Source: JAEHDI01 sp035455185 (lineage in GTDB: Bacteria; Acidobacteriota; Terriglobia; Bryobacterales; Bryobacteraceae). From it: a stretch of 54,971 nt of DNA. Below, piece by piece: positions 33,444 through 41,989 of this stretch. Each line of letters starts with the position of its first letter. The first letter of the stretch is position 1. Both the position numbers and the translations under genes were made by a program. Under the pieces are notes generated by a model. It did not search any database and was not told where the DNA came from. It saw nothing but the letters and a program-made list of their open reading frames with translations. The stretch is from the NCBI GenBank assembly GCA_035455185.1, contig DATIFQ010000206.1, positions 1-54,971 of the forward strand, written 5' to 3'.

Positions 33444-34859
33444 ATGCAAGACCAGTTCCACGACGAGTGCGGAGTGTTCGCCATCTACGGGCATCCCGAG
33501 GCGGCCAACCTGACGTACCTGGGCCTCTATGCGCTCCAGCACCGCGGGCAGGAAAGCGCTGGGATCGCCACCAGCGACGGAACCGAGATCAACTGCTACA
33601 AGGCCATGGGCCACGTGGCCGATATTTTTACGCCTGCCGTGCTTGCGGCGATGCCCGGCGATGCAGCCATCGGACACACGAGGTACTCGACCGCCGGCGA
33701 CACGGTGCTCCTGAACGCCCAGCCGTTCAGCGTAGCGTGCAACAAGGGCCGCATCGCGGTGGCGCATAACGGCAATATCACCAACGCCGCCGACCTGCGC
33801 CGCGAACTGGAGCGCGAAGGGTCTATTTTTCAAGCCTCCAGCGACACCGAGGTGATTCTTCACATGGTGGCCCGTTCTCGGGAACGGACCCTCGCCGGTG
33901 CGCTGCGCGAGGCGCTGCTTCAGCTCGAGGGGGCCTTTTCCCTCGTCTTCCTGGCCGAAGACAGGGTCATCGTCGCACGCGACCCGCACGGGTTTCGCCC
34001 GATGGCCATGGGCCAGATGGAGCTTTCCCACGGCAAGATCTGCTATGTCTTTGCGTCGGAAACGTGCGCCTTCGACCTTTTGGGCGCCGTCTATCTCAAC
34101 GACGTAGAGCCAGGCGAGATGGTGATCGTGGGGCCGGAAGGGCTGACCCGAGAACGGTACGCCCCGGAGCAGCCGAAGGCGCAATGTGTCTTTGAGCATG
34201 TCTACTTCTCGCGGCCGGACTCGATCGTTTTCGGCCGGTCGGTGTCCGAGTCGCGCGAGATGCTCGGACGACTGCTGGCCCGCGAGCACGCTGTCGACGC
34301 GGACGTCGTCGTACCGGTGCCGGACTCCGGCGTGGCGGCAGCCATCGGTTACTCTGCGGAGTCCGGAATCCCGTACCGGCAGGCCCTGATCCGCAACCAC
34401 TATGTCGGACGCACGTTCATCGAACCTTCGCAGGCGATCCGCGACTTTGGGGTCAAGCTAAAGCTGAACCCGGTCCGTCGCCTGCTCGAGGGTCAGCGAG
34501 TGGTGCTGGTGGACGATTCGATTGTGCGCGGTACCACCAGCAGGAAGATCGTGCGTATGGTCCGGAGCGCCGGCGCTCGCGAGGTGCATCTGCGTATCTC
34601 GTGCCCGCCGACGATTTCGCCCTGTTTCTATGGCGTCGACACGCCGACGAAGAATGAGCTGATCGCTTCCAACAACACCGTCGAGGAGATCCGCCGGTTC
34701 GTCGAGGCGGATTCGCTCGGATACCTCTCGCTCTCGTCACTCCGTGAAGCGGTCCACGACGACAAACACGAATACTGCTACGCCTGTTACACGGGCGACT
34801 ATCCGACCGACCTCGTCAATATCGAGGATCTCATCGCGGCCAAATCGCGCCGCGGCTGA
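33444..34859 (+). CDS. purF: Amidophosphoribosyltransferase
   Basis: A 471-residue enzyme for the committed step of purine synthesis (PRPP plus glutamine to phosphoribosylamine). After a short propeptide (MQDQFHDE) the N-terminal nucleophile Cys is in CGVFAIYGHPEA, followed by LYALQHRGQESAGIA and IGHTRYSTAGD. The PRPP site is VVLVDDSIVRGTTSRKIVRMVRSAGA. Cysteines near the C-terminus (YCYACYTGDYPTDL, and ISCPPTISPCFYG) suggest the 4Fe-4S type found in Bacillus. The length is typical. It follows purL by 3 bp and precedes an aminotransferase by 3 bp. Confidence 0.96.
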   Translation: MQDQFHDECGVFAIYGHPEAANLTYLGLYALQHRGQESAGIATSDGTEINCYKAMGHVADIFTPAVLAAMPGDAAIGHTRYSTAGDTVLLNAQPFSVACNKGRIAVAHNGNITNAADLRRELEREGSIFQASSDTEVILHMVARSRERTLAGALREALLQLEGAFSLVFLAEDRVIVARDPHGFRPMAMGQMELSHGKICYVFASETCAFDLLGAVYLNDVEPGEMVIVGPEGLTRERYAPEQPKAQCVFEHVYFSRPDSIVFGRSVSESREMLGRLLAREHAVDADVVVPVPDSGVAAAIGYSAESGIPYRQALIRNHYVGRTFIEPSQAIRDFGVKLKLNPVRRLLEGQRVVLVDDSIVRGTTSRKIVRMVRSAGAREVHLRISCPPTISPCFYGVDTPTKNELIASNNTVEEIRRFVEADSLGYLSLSSLREAVHDDKHEYCYACYTGDYPTDLVNIEDLIAAKSRRG

Positions 34860-34862
34860 TCA

Positions 34863-36041
34863 ATGACTCCAAAGGTCGCTTCCTCCGCGCTGGCCGTGCC
34901 GCACTCGCGCATCCGCGAACTGGCCGAGGTCGCGATGTCGATGGACGGGGTGCTGAAGCTCTACTTCGGGGAGTCGAACCTTCCAACACCGGAGTACATC
35001 AAGCAGGCGGCCGTTCAGGCGCTCTCTGACGGCTATACGTTCTACACCGAGAATGCCGGACTGCCGTCGCTTCGCCGCGCGCTCGCCGGCTACTACCACC
35101 GAGTGCAAGGCGTGGAACTCGACCCGGAACGAGAGATCGTAATCACCGCCTCCGGCGTGCAGGCGCTTTGCGTCGGCATCCGGTGCGTGCTGGACCCCGG
35201 CGACGAGGCGATCGTGCTCACCCCGGCGTGGCCAAACGGGTCTGCGAGCGCGGCCCTGTCCAACGCGGTGGCGAGGCAGGTCCCGCACCCGCTTTGCGGT
35301 GAGCGTTACATGATCGACTTCGCCGCGCTCGAGGCAGCCGTCACGCCGCGGACAAGGATGCTGCTTTACACCTCTCCCTCGAATCCGCTGGGGTGGGTGG
35401 CGACCGGGGACGATCAACAGCGGCTGCTCGGCTTCTGCCGCCGTCACGGGTTGTGGCTAATGGCGGACGAAGTCTATGACCGCCTCTACTACGAGGGTGG
35501 CGCGCCGGGCGATCCGGTCCCGTCGATTCTTCGGATGACGACGCGCGAGGATGCCGTCACGGTCGTACAGTCGTTCTCGAAGTCGTATTGCATGACGGGT
35601 TGGCGCGTCGGCTGGCTGGTTGCGCGTGCCGACGTCGCCTCACGGGCGACACAGTTGAACGAGTTCATCATCTCCCACGCGCCAAGCTTCGCCCAGAAAG
35701 CCGCCGAAACCGCGTTGGCGGAGGGCGAAGAAGAACTCGCGCGGATGGTGGGGCGTCTGAAGGATAACCGGGACTTCTGCTGGGCCACGCTCCGCGAGAT
35801 GCCCGGTATCACCGTCCCGAAGCCCGAGGGCGCGTTCTACCTCTTTCCGAGAATCGACGGCCTCACCGATTCGTTCGAGTTCTGCCGCCGCCTGCTTCTG
35901 GAAGAGAAAGTCGGCCTTGCTCCTGGTGTGGCCTTCGGAGCCGGTGGTGAGGGCTCGGTGCGGATCTGCTATGCGGCCGAACGGTCGATCCTCGAAGAGG
36001 CGATGGAGCGACTCGGCCGCTTTCTGCGCCGCGGGGTCTAA
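34863..36041 (+). CDS. PLP-dependent class I/II aminotransferase
   Basis: A 392-residue aspartate aminotransferase-fold enzyme. The PLP-binding lysine is in SFSKSYCMTGWRVGWLVARA near residue 242. The conserved substrate-side block SPSNPLGWVATGDD replaces the usual NPTG, and FYTENAGLPSLRRALAGYY is the N-terminal block. LMADEVYDRLYYEG carries the Asp/Tyr that contact PLP, and GSVRICYA near the C-terminus carries the carboxylate-binding Arg. It could be an aspartate or branched or aromatic amino acid aminotransferase; the substrate cannot be decided. It lies 3 bp after purF, so it is probably cotranscribed with the purine genes. Confidence 0.9.
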   Translation: MTPKVASSALAVPHSRIRELAEVAMSMDGVLKLYFGESNLPTPEYIKQAAVQALSDGYTFYTENAGLPSLRRALAGYYHRVQGVELDPEREIVITASGVQALCVGIRCVLDPGDEAIVLTPAWPNGSASAALSNAVARQVPHPLCGERYMIDFAALEAAVTPRTRMLLYTSPSNPLGWVATGDDQQRLLGFCRRHGLWLMADEVYDRLYYEGGAPGDPVPSILRMTTREDAVTVVQSFSKSYCMTGWRVGWLVARADVASRATQLNEFIISHAPSFAQKAAETALAEGEEELARMVGRLKDNRDFCWATLREMPGITVPKPEGAFYLFPRIDGLTDSFEFCRRLLLEEKVGLAPGVAFGAGGEGSVRICYAAERSILEEAMERLGRFLRRGV

Positions 36042-36059
36042 GACGAGAAAACGAATGAC

Positions 36060-36111
36060 CTCGTGGATCAGCAGGCCACGAGAAGCGCTAGCCTAGCGGA
36101 AGTCGGGCTAG
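36060..36111. terminator. Two tandem hairpins in a convergent gap
   Basis: The gap between the aminotransferase (plus) and the lipoprotein (minus) holds a 7-bp perfect stem, CTCGTGG/CCACGAG with a 9-nt loop (36060-36082). A 6-bp stem, CTAGCC/GGCTAG (36088-36093 with 36106-36111), follows. The position suggests bidirectional termination, but no T-run follows either stem, so this is not a classical intrinsic terminator. Confidence 0.35.
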
Positions 36112-36130
36112 TGCAATTCGAATTGGCTCC

Positions 36131-36625
36131 TTAGCTTTTGGGTGGCGGCTGATCGGAGTTGAAAATATCAACGACCGCTTTCCAAGAGCCGTTGGCCTGC
36201 TTCTTCCAAACAGTCGCGTATTTGCCCAGGTCCTTCACCGGCTTTCCTTTCGGATCGTTGACGGACATTTCATAGGAGCCGTAGGTATAGGCGAGATCGC
36301 CCGAGCGCGCCACTTCGACCTTGACCGTCTGCCAGCTTAGTGCAAGGCTCGGCAACGCCAGCATCTCAGACCACGCTTTTCGGATCGCCTCTCTGCCCGT
36401 TGCGATCGGAGCATTAGGCGTGAGCATCGAGGCATCCTCCGCATAGTAGGAAAGAATGCCTTCAAGATCCTTGGCGAATGCGCGGTTGGACCACTCCGTC
36501 TCTGCAACACGGATTGCGCTTTCGTCAGCCGCCCGGGTGTCGGGCGGCGGGGCTGGTTGCTGTTGGCAGGCCAGCGTGACAACCAGGAGCAGCAGCAACA
36601 CTGCGACGTGGGTTCTAAAGTGCAC
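36131..36625 (-). CDS. SnoaL/NTF2-like lipoprotein (DUF4440 type)
   Basis: A 164-residue predicted lipoprotein with a lipobox at LLLVVTLAC (cysteine about residue 20) followed by a Gln/Pro-rich linker. The rest is an NTF2-like cone (AIRVAETEWSNRAFAKDLEGILSYYAEDASMLTPNAPIATGREAIRKAWSEML and the C-terminal strand block GDLAYTYGSYEMSV to GKYATVWKKQANGSWKAVVDIFNSD). This is typical of YybH/SnoaL-like proteins, many of unknown function. No catalytic residues can be assigned. It lies downstream of an amidohydrolase on the same strand with 123 bp between them. Confidence 0.85.
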   Translation of the reverse strand: MHFRTHVAVLLLLLVVTLACQQQPAPPPDTRAADESAIRVAETEWSNRAFAKDLEGILSYYAEDASMLTPNAPIATGREAIRKAWSEMLALPSLALSWQTVKVEVARSGDLAYTYGSYEMSVNDPKGKPVKDLGKYATVWKKQANGSWKAVVDIFNSDQPPPKS

Positions 36626-36748
36626 GGGACACCATCCTTTCTGTCATTGTTCCCAGGGAAGCGATGTACTTGCAGCCTAGCCAGGATTCCCGTTTTGGCT
36701 TAGTTGCTGGCGTCCATTGTACATCTAATGGTCCGGTTCACCAGTGAA

Positions 36749-37669
36749 CTAAGCGCGAAAACGGGGAGGCCTGTAGGCTTCGAGAGCGTTCTTCCAGAAG
36801 TAGCTGTCGACCGCGTCCTGTCCCTTGGCGGTAAAGTACTCCCGGACCACTCTCAAGACGGCATCGTACGGCGCCACCAGATCGCTGACCGGCCAGTTAC
36901 TGCCATAAATCAGGCGGCCCGGACCGAAGACTTCCCAGAGCTCATCGAGGGCCGGACGGTACGCACTCAGTTCCGTGGGTGCTTTGCTTCCCTTGCGGCG
37001 CAGGACCGACGAAACCTTCATGTACACCAGCGGGCGCTTCCCGACTTCGCGCAGGGCGCGGTGGAACGCCTCCCGATCGGACGCCTCTGCCGGCGGATCG
37101 AACGGGAGGTGATCAATGACGATTCGAAGATCCGGCACGCCGTCGGCGAGACGGAGCAGATCGTCCAGCATTGCCGGGCCGCCCACGGCGTCGATTTCGA
37201 GCCCGGCGGCTGCGATGCCTTTGAGGTCCTTCAGAAATGGTGTGTGTGATAGCCCGTCGGCGATCACCTTGGCTGCGAGCCTGATCCCGCGGAACAGGGG
37301 GTTCTTCCCAAACCGCTCTAGGTGGTTCTGAAACGCAGGCTTGCCGGGTTCGAGGTGGCCTACCAGTCCGAGAATGACGGGATGCTTCTCGGCTACGTCG
37401 AGTACCCACTGGTTGTCTTCGAGCCACGGGCTGGCCTCGACCACGATGGTTCCTGTCACGCCCATCCGTTTCGTCAACCTGACAAATTCGTCCGGGAGCA
37501 CCGTCCGGTAGAGAACGGTCTCTCCCTTGGAAGGCCACGGCACGCCTTCCGGCCGTGACGGGTCATAGAAATGCGTGTGGGTATCGATGATGGCCGCTGG
37601 CGAAACGACTGAATCTGCCCAAGCCAGAGGCAAGCTTCCGGTAACGCCGAGAAACGCTCTGCGGTTCAT
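36749..37669 (-). CDS. Exported amidohydrolase-2 (fuconolactonase-like) family protein
   Basis: A 306-residue metal-dependent TIM-barrel hydrolase of the amidohydrolase-2/PTE superfamily. It begins MNRRAFLGVTG, which resembles a Tat-type start, then a short hydrophobic stretch. The blocks IIDTHTHFYDPSRPEGVPWP, IVVEASPWLEDNQWVLDVA, FRGIRL and LRIVIDHLPFDPP resemble lactonases such as L-fuconolactonase. RLIYGSNWPVSDL supplies the conserved C-terminal Asp region. The actual substrate is not known. It lies on the same strand as, and 218 bp after, another amidohydrolase at 37888-38964. Confidence 0.87.
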   Translation of the reverse strand: MNRRAFLGVTGSLPLAWADSVVSPAAIIDTHTHFYDPSRPEGVPWPSKGETVLYRTVLPDEFVRLTKRMGVTGTIVVEASPWLEDNQWVLDVAEKHPVILGLVGHLEPGKPAFQNHLERFGKNPLFRGIRLAAKVIADGLSHTPFLKDLKGIAAAGLEIDAVGGPAMLDDLLRLADGVPDLRIVIDHLPFDPPAEASDREAFHRALREVGKRPLVYMKVSSVLRRKGSKAPTELSAYRPALDELWEVFGPGRLIYGSNWPVSDLVAPYDAVLRVVREYFTAKGQDAVDSYFWKNALEAYRPPRFRA

Positions 37670-37726
37670 GGCAACGTCTCAGAGTTTACAGGAATTGTCC
37701 GGTCCCCGACCGGAGGAGGAAGGGCC

Positions 37727-37795
37727 TCAGCCACCCGTGAAACGGCTCAGGATGAGCCAGCCGGCAACGATGAGAATGATCCAGATAGCGTCCAC
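37727..37795 (-). CDS. Predicted 22-residue single-span membrane peptide
   Basis: The minus strand has an open frame from GTG 37795 to TGA 37727. It encodes a short protein with DAIWIILIVAGWLILS followed by RFTGG, that is, one predicted transmembrane helix with a basic/aromatic end. A GAGGT Shine-Dalgarno lies 6 nt upstream (37802-37806), at ideal spacing. It lies alone between two amidohydrolase genes in a 218-bp gap. Small hydrophobic peptides of this kind are usually missed by gene finders. It could be a real microprotein, a toxin-like peptide or chance; expression is not shown. Confidence 0.5.
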   Translation of the reverse strand: MDAIWIILIVAGWLILSRFTGG

Positions 37796-37887
37796 GAATT
37801 GACCTCGGCTTTCATTCTACGTGATATCTGCCAAGGTTTACGGCGAGATCATCAAGTAGGTTGCCGCCCGGAAGGCAGCCTCACCGG

Positions 37888-38964
37888 CTACTTCGGAAAG
37901 CCTGCAGGGTTGATGCCGGGAATCACGCGGAGCGCGTTCTTATAGTACAGCTTCTTCAGGACCTCGTCGGGGAGCTCCAGGCCGTACATTTTCCAGAACG
38001 CGTGTCGCTTGCGGTAGTAGTCGAAGTACTCATCGGCGGTCTCGAGCACCCGGAAGTAGGTGTGGTACTCCGTGGCGTTCCAAGAGTCCTTGCCGAACAT
38101 CACCCGGTCCTGGTGACGGATGAACCACTCCCGGGCGAAACGCGGCTGCCGCCCCAGTTCAGCCAGCACCGCGCCGATCTCGGTGTACATGTTGGGAAGC
38201 GTGTCCATCAGGCGGCCCAACTCAGCGAGGTTGCCGCCGAGCCAGCCCAAGTGGGCGTTGATGAAGATCGTCTTCGGGTGCTTCGCGAACATCTTGTGCT
38301 GCTCGCCCATGATTTGTTCCCAGCTAGGAAAGCGGTCTGCCGGCCGGGCGCGCGACGGGATCTCCTTCAACTCCAGCCAGCGTTCATTGAACCGATCGTG
38401 CGGCTGGAAGAAAGACCATGGCTCGCCGGTGTGAATCAGCACGGGGATACCGAGCCTCCCACAGGCCTCCCATACCGGATCGAACCGCGGGTCATCCACT
38501 GGGATGCGGCGGCCCTGTGAGTCTGCGAGTGTGAGTCCGAGATTCTTAAAAATCTTGAGCCCCTGCGCGCCGTTCTTCACATCCTGTTCGAGTTGCGCCG
38601 CGGCGCGCTTGCCCCAATCAGGATCGTCAATCCCCGCGAAATTCAGGTTCGCGAAGATTACGAAGCGGTCCTTGTACCGGCCTTTCATGTTCGCGACGCC
38701 GCTCTGGAGGCGGTCTCCGCTGCCCCCGCTTAGGTTGACCATTACGCGCATGTTCAGGCCGTCCATGTCCTTAACCAGCCGGTCAAGGCTGTCTGCCGGC
38801 ATCTGCGAGTTCTGGTGGCTGTGAACGTCGATGAACGGATACCTCGCCCGCGTGAGCGGGTGCTCGCGCACAACTAGCGTCGATTTCGGATCGTATTCCT
38901 CGATCGACATCGTTTGCGCGAATACGGAAGCTGCGCAGAGAAAGCAGATCGGAACGTATCTCAT
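37888..38964 (-). CDS. Exported amidohydrolase-2 family protein
   Basis: A 358-residue metal-dependent TIM-barrel hydrolase with a signal peptide (MRYVPICFLCAASVFAQ). Family blocks are PFIDVHSHQNSQMPAD, VNLSGGSGDRL, GAQGLKIFKNLG, GIPVLIHTGEPWSFF, TIFINAHLGWLGGNLAELGRLM and RVMFGKDSW. The HSH and other His/Asp residues match a mononuclear metal site of decarboxylase- or hydrolase-type amidohydrolases. The frame extends further upstream, but ATG 38964 starts exactly at the signal peptide. It lies 32 bp downstream of plsC. The substrate is unknown. Confidence 0.87.
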   Translation of the reverse strand: MRYVPICFLCAASVFAQTMSIEEYDPKSTLVVREHPLTRARYPFIDVHSHQNSQMPADSLDRLVKDMDGLNMRVMVNLSGGSGDRLQSGVANMKGRYKDRFVIFANLNFAGIDDPDWGKRAAAQLEQDVKNGAQGLKIFKNLGLTLADSQGRRIPVDDPRFDPVWEACGRLGIPVLIHTGEPWSFFQPHDRFNERWLELKEIPSRARPADRFPSWEQIMGEQHKMFAKHPKTIFINAHLGWLGGNLAELGRLMDTLPNMYTEIGAVLAELGRQPRFAREWFIRHQDRVMFGKDSWNATEYHTYFRVLETADEYFDYYRKRHAFWKMYGLELPDEVLKKLYYKNALRVIPGINPAGFPK

Positions 38965-38996
38965 GGAACGTTGGCGTTCTTTCGAGTATACGGCGC

Positions 38997-39728
38997 TCAG
39001 GAAGCGTTGCGCACCGTCTCGCCGAGTAGCTCGAGGATACGGTCGCGGATCTCCGTCGTAAGCCACTCGCGATCGCGCAGGGTGAGTCCCGCCGTCGGGA
39101 TCGCGTCGCCGATCTGGAGCCGGACTCTGCCCGGTCTGACGACCACCGAATTCATCGGCAGGATCTCCCGGGTGCCCTGAATGGAGACCGGCACAACCGG
39201 CACCCCGGCCTTGATCGCGATGTAAGCGGCGCCCTCCTTAAAGTCGTTCAGTCCGCCGGTGGCGGAGCGCCCGCCCTCGGGGAACACCAGGGCCGAGACT
39301 CCCTGCGCCTGTACCATCCGCGCTGCCTCGGACATCGCCTTCAGCGAACCACGCGGATCGTGCCGCGGAATCGGGACGTGTCCGGCCCGCTTTAGGTGGC
39401 CCCCGATGAACGGAACTCTGAACAGGCCCTTCTTCGCCAGGAATCGGAACTGAACCGGCAAGTAAGCCATGAGGAGCGGCGTGTCCATGAGGCTCAAGTG
39501 GTTCGACGCAATCACGTAACTTCCCCCGGGCGTGATCTTATCGAGACCTTCGGCGTGAACGCGCGCGCCGCTCAGCAACAGCAGCATCCGCGACCAGCAA
39601 CGGGCAATCCGGTGCGGCAGATTGCCGCTCCGGTCATAGAGGGACGCGAAGAAGGAGAGCGTGCCCATCACCGCGGTCGCCAGGACGATCAGCGGATCGG
39701 TTAGGAGCAGCGCTCGAAGAGTGGACAC
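38997..39728 (-). CDS. plsC: 1-acyl-sn-glycerol-3-phosphate acyltransferase
   Basis: A 243-residue membrane-associated acyltransferase that makes phosphatidic acid. The catalytic NHxxxxD is present as NHLSLMD within VIASNHLSLMDTPLLM, and the substrate block FPEGGRS replaces the usual FPEGTRS. PFIGGHLKRAGHVPIPR and VPVVPVSIQGTREILP are further blocks. One N-terminal hydrophobic segment (LLLTDPLIVLATAVMGTLSFFASLY) anchors it. It starts 6 bp after the folC stop, so it is probably cotranscribed with folC and the amidohydrolase downstream. Confidence 0.93.
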   Translation of the reverse strand: MSTLRALLLTDPLIVLATAVMGTLSFFASLYDRSGNLPHRIARCWSRMLLLLSGARVHAEGLDKITPGGSYVIASNHLSLMDTPLLMAYLPVQFRFLAKKGLFRVPFIGGHLKRAGHVPIPRHDPRGSLKAMSEAARMVQAQGVSALVFPEGGRSATGGLNDFKEGAAYIAIKAGVPVVPVSIQGTREILPMNSVVVRPGRVRLQIGDAIPTAGLTLRDREWLTTEIRDRILELLGETVRNAS

Positions 39729-39734
39729 CGCTCC

Positions 39735-41003
39735 CTATTTTACGAGGAGGGCGCGGGCCTCGCCCACCAGAAACAGCGTGCCGGTGATGAAAAAAGCATC
39801 CTGGGAGGCAGCGCCGTCCATGAACCTCAGCGCCTCCCGCAGGTTCGCGGTCACCTGGATGCAGGGGTGGTCCACCAGTTCCCTCAGCGCCTGCGGCCGG
39901 ATGGAGCGCGGGCTGTCCGCCGCGGTAAGAATCACCTCGTCCGCCAGCGGGAAGAGAATTCCCGCCATTTCCGTGACGGCCTTGTCGCGCATACAGCCGT
40001 AGATCAAGCGGACGCGGCGGCCGTGATAGAAGCGGCGGATGTGGCCGGCGAGCGCGCGTGCGCCGGATGGGTTATGGGCGCCGTCGAGGATGATTTCGGG
40101 CTGTTCGGAGACACACTCCAGACGGCCAGGCCAAGCGGCACGGCGGATGCCCTCGGTAATGCGATCGCCGGGGACTCCCATTTCATACAGCGCCGCGACG
40201 GCCGTGAGAGCGTTCATCACCTGGTGCTCCCCGGCGAGCGGGCACTCGACCGGAATGCGGGCGGCTCCTACGGCGAGAAATCGACTTCCGCGACGGTCGA
40301 AATCAAGATCGCGGACCTCCCAGTCTCCCGCCGGCCTGACACTCGTCCCGGCCACCGCGGCGCGCTCCTCGAGAAACTCCAGAATTCCAGGCCGCTGCAC
40401 CGCGATTACCGCCGGCACTCCGGACTTCAGGATGCCTGCCTTCTCCGCGGCGATCGCCTCTATACTGCGGCCCAGAAACGCCTCGTGGTCGAAGTCGACC
40501 GGCGTGATTACGCAAAGTGTTGGGGTTACGACGTTGGTCGCATCCAATCTTCCCCCCAGACCAACTTCGAGAACGGCCGTCTCAACGCCGAGATCCCGAA
40601 ACAGCACGAAGGCCATGGCGGTGACCGTCTCGAAATACGTCGGATGGAAATCGAGGGAGCCCTCGGCGAGCAGTGCTTCCGCCTCACGGTGGACCTGGTT
40701 GAAGGCTCTGGCGAAAAGCCCGGGGTCCACCGGCTCGCCGTCGATCCTGATCCGCTCTGTCGGTTCGACGAGGTGGGGTGATGTGAACAGTCCGGTCCGC
40801 TGTCCGGCGGTCCGCAGGGCCGATTCGATCATCGCGCAGACCGAACCTTTACCGTTGGTCCCGGCCACGTGGACGAAACGGCAGGCGCGATGCGGGTCTC
40901 CCAGACGGGCGAGCAGCGCCGCGATGCGATCGAGGCCGAGTTTCGCTGTCTTGACCTCGTTTCCGAGCGCGTAAAGAAACCGCACCGATTCCGGATAGTT
41001 CAC
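39735..41003 (-). CDS. folC: Bifunctional folylpolyglutamate synthase/dihydrofolate synthase
   Basis: A 422-residue Mur-ligase-family enzyme that adds glutamate to folates. The P-loop is HVAGTNGKGSVCAMIESAL near residue 45, followed by GLFTSPHLVEPTERIRIDG, which is diagnostic of FolC. Other blocks are FETVTAMAFVLF, VLEVGLGGRLDATNVV, ITPVDFDHEAFLG, AEKAGILKSGVPAV and LDGAHNPSGARAL. The length is normal. It diverges from the small membrane protein at 41145 with a 141-bp gap that must hold promoters for both directions. Confidence 0.95.
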   Translation of the reverse strand: MNYPESVRFLYALGNEVKTAKLGLDRIAALLARLGDPHRACRFVHVAGTNGKGSVCAMIESALRTAGQRTGLFTSPHLVEPTERIRIDGEPVDPGLFARAFNQVHREAEALLAEGSLDFHPTYFETVTAMAFVLFRDLGVETAVLEVGLGGRLDATNVVTPTLCVITPVDFDHEAFLGRSIEAIAAEKAGILKSGVPAVIAVQRPGILEFLEERAAVAGTSVRPAGDWEVRDLDFDRRGSRFLAVGAARIPVECPLAGEHQVMNALTAVAALYEMGVPGDRITEGIRRAAWPGRLECVSEQPEIILDGAHNPSGARALAGHIRRFYHGRRVRLIYGCMRDKAVTEMAGILFPLADEVILTAADSPRSIRPQALRELVDHPCIQVTANLREALRFMDGAASQDAFFITGTLFLVGEARALLVK

Positions 41004-41144
41004 CTTGGGAGCCGCTCAGGTTTCAGAATAACCCCCTGCGAATCCGTCCCGCCGTGGGAGGCCCGTGTTACACTCACTGGTATATTGAGGGCAGCTTTCG
41101 GTCGAGCAATGCCGCGGATCACGCCTTGACATGGGAGGTCTTTG

Positions 41145-41315
41145 ATGAGGGCAACATCGAGAATCGAGTCGCTCAGTTACGGGACCATTTACATGACCGG
41201 GTGCATAGTCGCGTTGTTCCTGTCCTTTGGACAACACAGCCCGCTCCAGCGTGTTCTCGTCCACACGGTCTGTTCTTGGGGCTACGTCATCTACTGGGTG
41301 CTCAATTACCAGTAG
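41145..41315 (+). CDS. Small (56-residue) predicted membrane protein
   Basis: A 56-codon frame from ATG 41145 to TAG 41315, preceded by a strong GGGAGGT Shine-Dalgarno 7 nt upstream. The protein is hydrophobic in two stretches (YGTIYMTGCIVALFLSF and VLVHTVCSWGYVIYWVLNY) with a short polar segment (GQHSPLQRV) between them. This fits a two-helix membrane hairpin, with cysteines in both helices. It resembles no family I recognise. It lies between divergent folC and the YbaK-type gene. Confidence rests on the Shine-Dalgarno and amino acid pattern. Confidence 0.65.
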   Translation: MRATSRIESLSYGTIYMTGCIVALFLSFGQHSPLQRVLVHTVCSWGYVIYWVLNYQ

Positions 41316-41426
41316 ATTCTCCTCCGTTCCCGGGGTTCTCCCCTCCCGGATTTTGCCTTACACTGAGGTTGGACTTCCTCGATTGGACTTCATGGCACGG
41401 TGTGGCATCCGTGCGGGGAGGTTGGT

Positions 41427-41903
41427 ATGCCGATGTTGCAGAAGTTGCTGGCCTACTTGGACGAGAAGCAGGTACAGTACACGCATCACGCTCACCCGAC
41501 TGCGTACACGGCGCGGGAAGTGGCCTCGGTGGAACACGTTCCGGCGCAGACAATCGCTAAGACGGTCGTGTATTTCAGCGAGAACGGCTATGGTGTCGTC
41601 GTGCTGCCCGGCGATAGCATGGTGGATCTCCATGCGCTGAGAGAGTCGCTTGGTGTGGCCAGGCTGCGGCTGGCGACCGAAAGCGAACTGGGTGACCTGT
41701 TTCCCGACTGCGAGTTGGGAGCGATGCCTCCATTCGGCAATCTGCGTGACCTGCCGGTATACGTGGACGGCAGGCTGCCCGCCGAGGAGACGATTACCTT
41801 CAACGCGGGCACGCACCGGGACGTGATTCAGATGAAGTATGCCGATTTCGAGCGGCTGGTGAGACCCGCGGTACTGACGATCAGCAAACACGCAGCGGCG
41901 TGA
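41427..41903 (+). CDS. YbaK/prolyl-tRNA deacylase-domain protein
   Basis: A 158-residue protein of the YbaK/ProX editing-domain family, which hydrolyses mischarged aminoacyl-tRNA. It starts LQKLLAYLDEKQVQYTHHAHPTAYTAREVASVEHVPAQTIAKTVVYF, matching the substrate-pocket start, and has PPFGNLRDLPVYVDGRLPAEETITFNAGTHRDVIQMKYADFERLV at the end. The family GxxxPFG block and the AGxH block are present. ATG 41427 has GGAGG just upstream. Its stop is followed 86 bp later by the ECF sigma factor. Confidence 0.87.
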   Translation: MPMLQKLLAYLDEKQVQYTHHAHPTAYTAREVASVEHVPAQTIAKTVVYFSENGYGVVVLPGDSMVDLHALRESLGVARLRLATESELGDLFPDCELGAMPPFGNLRDLPVYVDGRLPAEETITFNAGTHRDVIQMKYADFERLVRPAVLTISKHAAA

Positions 41904-41974
41904 CACTGCTAGGTGAATTCCCACGAGCCACGAACCGCTGTCAGACTTTTTCCGCCTTCCAGGCGTCATTCTAC

Positions 41975-41980
41975 AAGGAG
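41975..41980 (+). promoter_or_regulatory. Shine-Dalgarno that sets the sigma-factor TTG start
   Basis: AAGGAG lies 9 nt before TTG 41990. It is the best ribosome-binding site in this region. It argues for TTG 41990 over the upstream GTG 41900, which overlaps the YbaK stop but has no such site and would add 30 residues before the sigma fold. Confidence 0.6.
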
Positions 41981-41989
41981 CCGGAGACT

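Noticed and set aside
33153..34400. A 415-codon minus-strand frame over purL/purF
   Set aside because: It is antisense to conserved purF motifs; the frame is kept open by high GC only.
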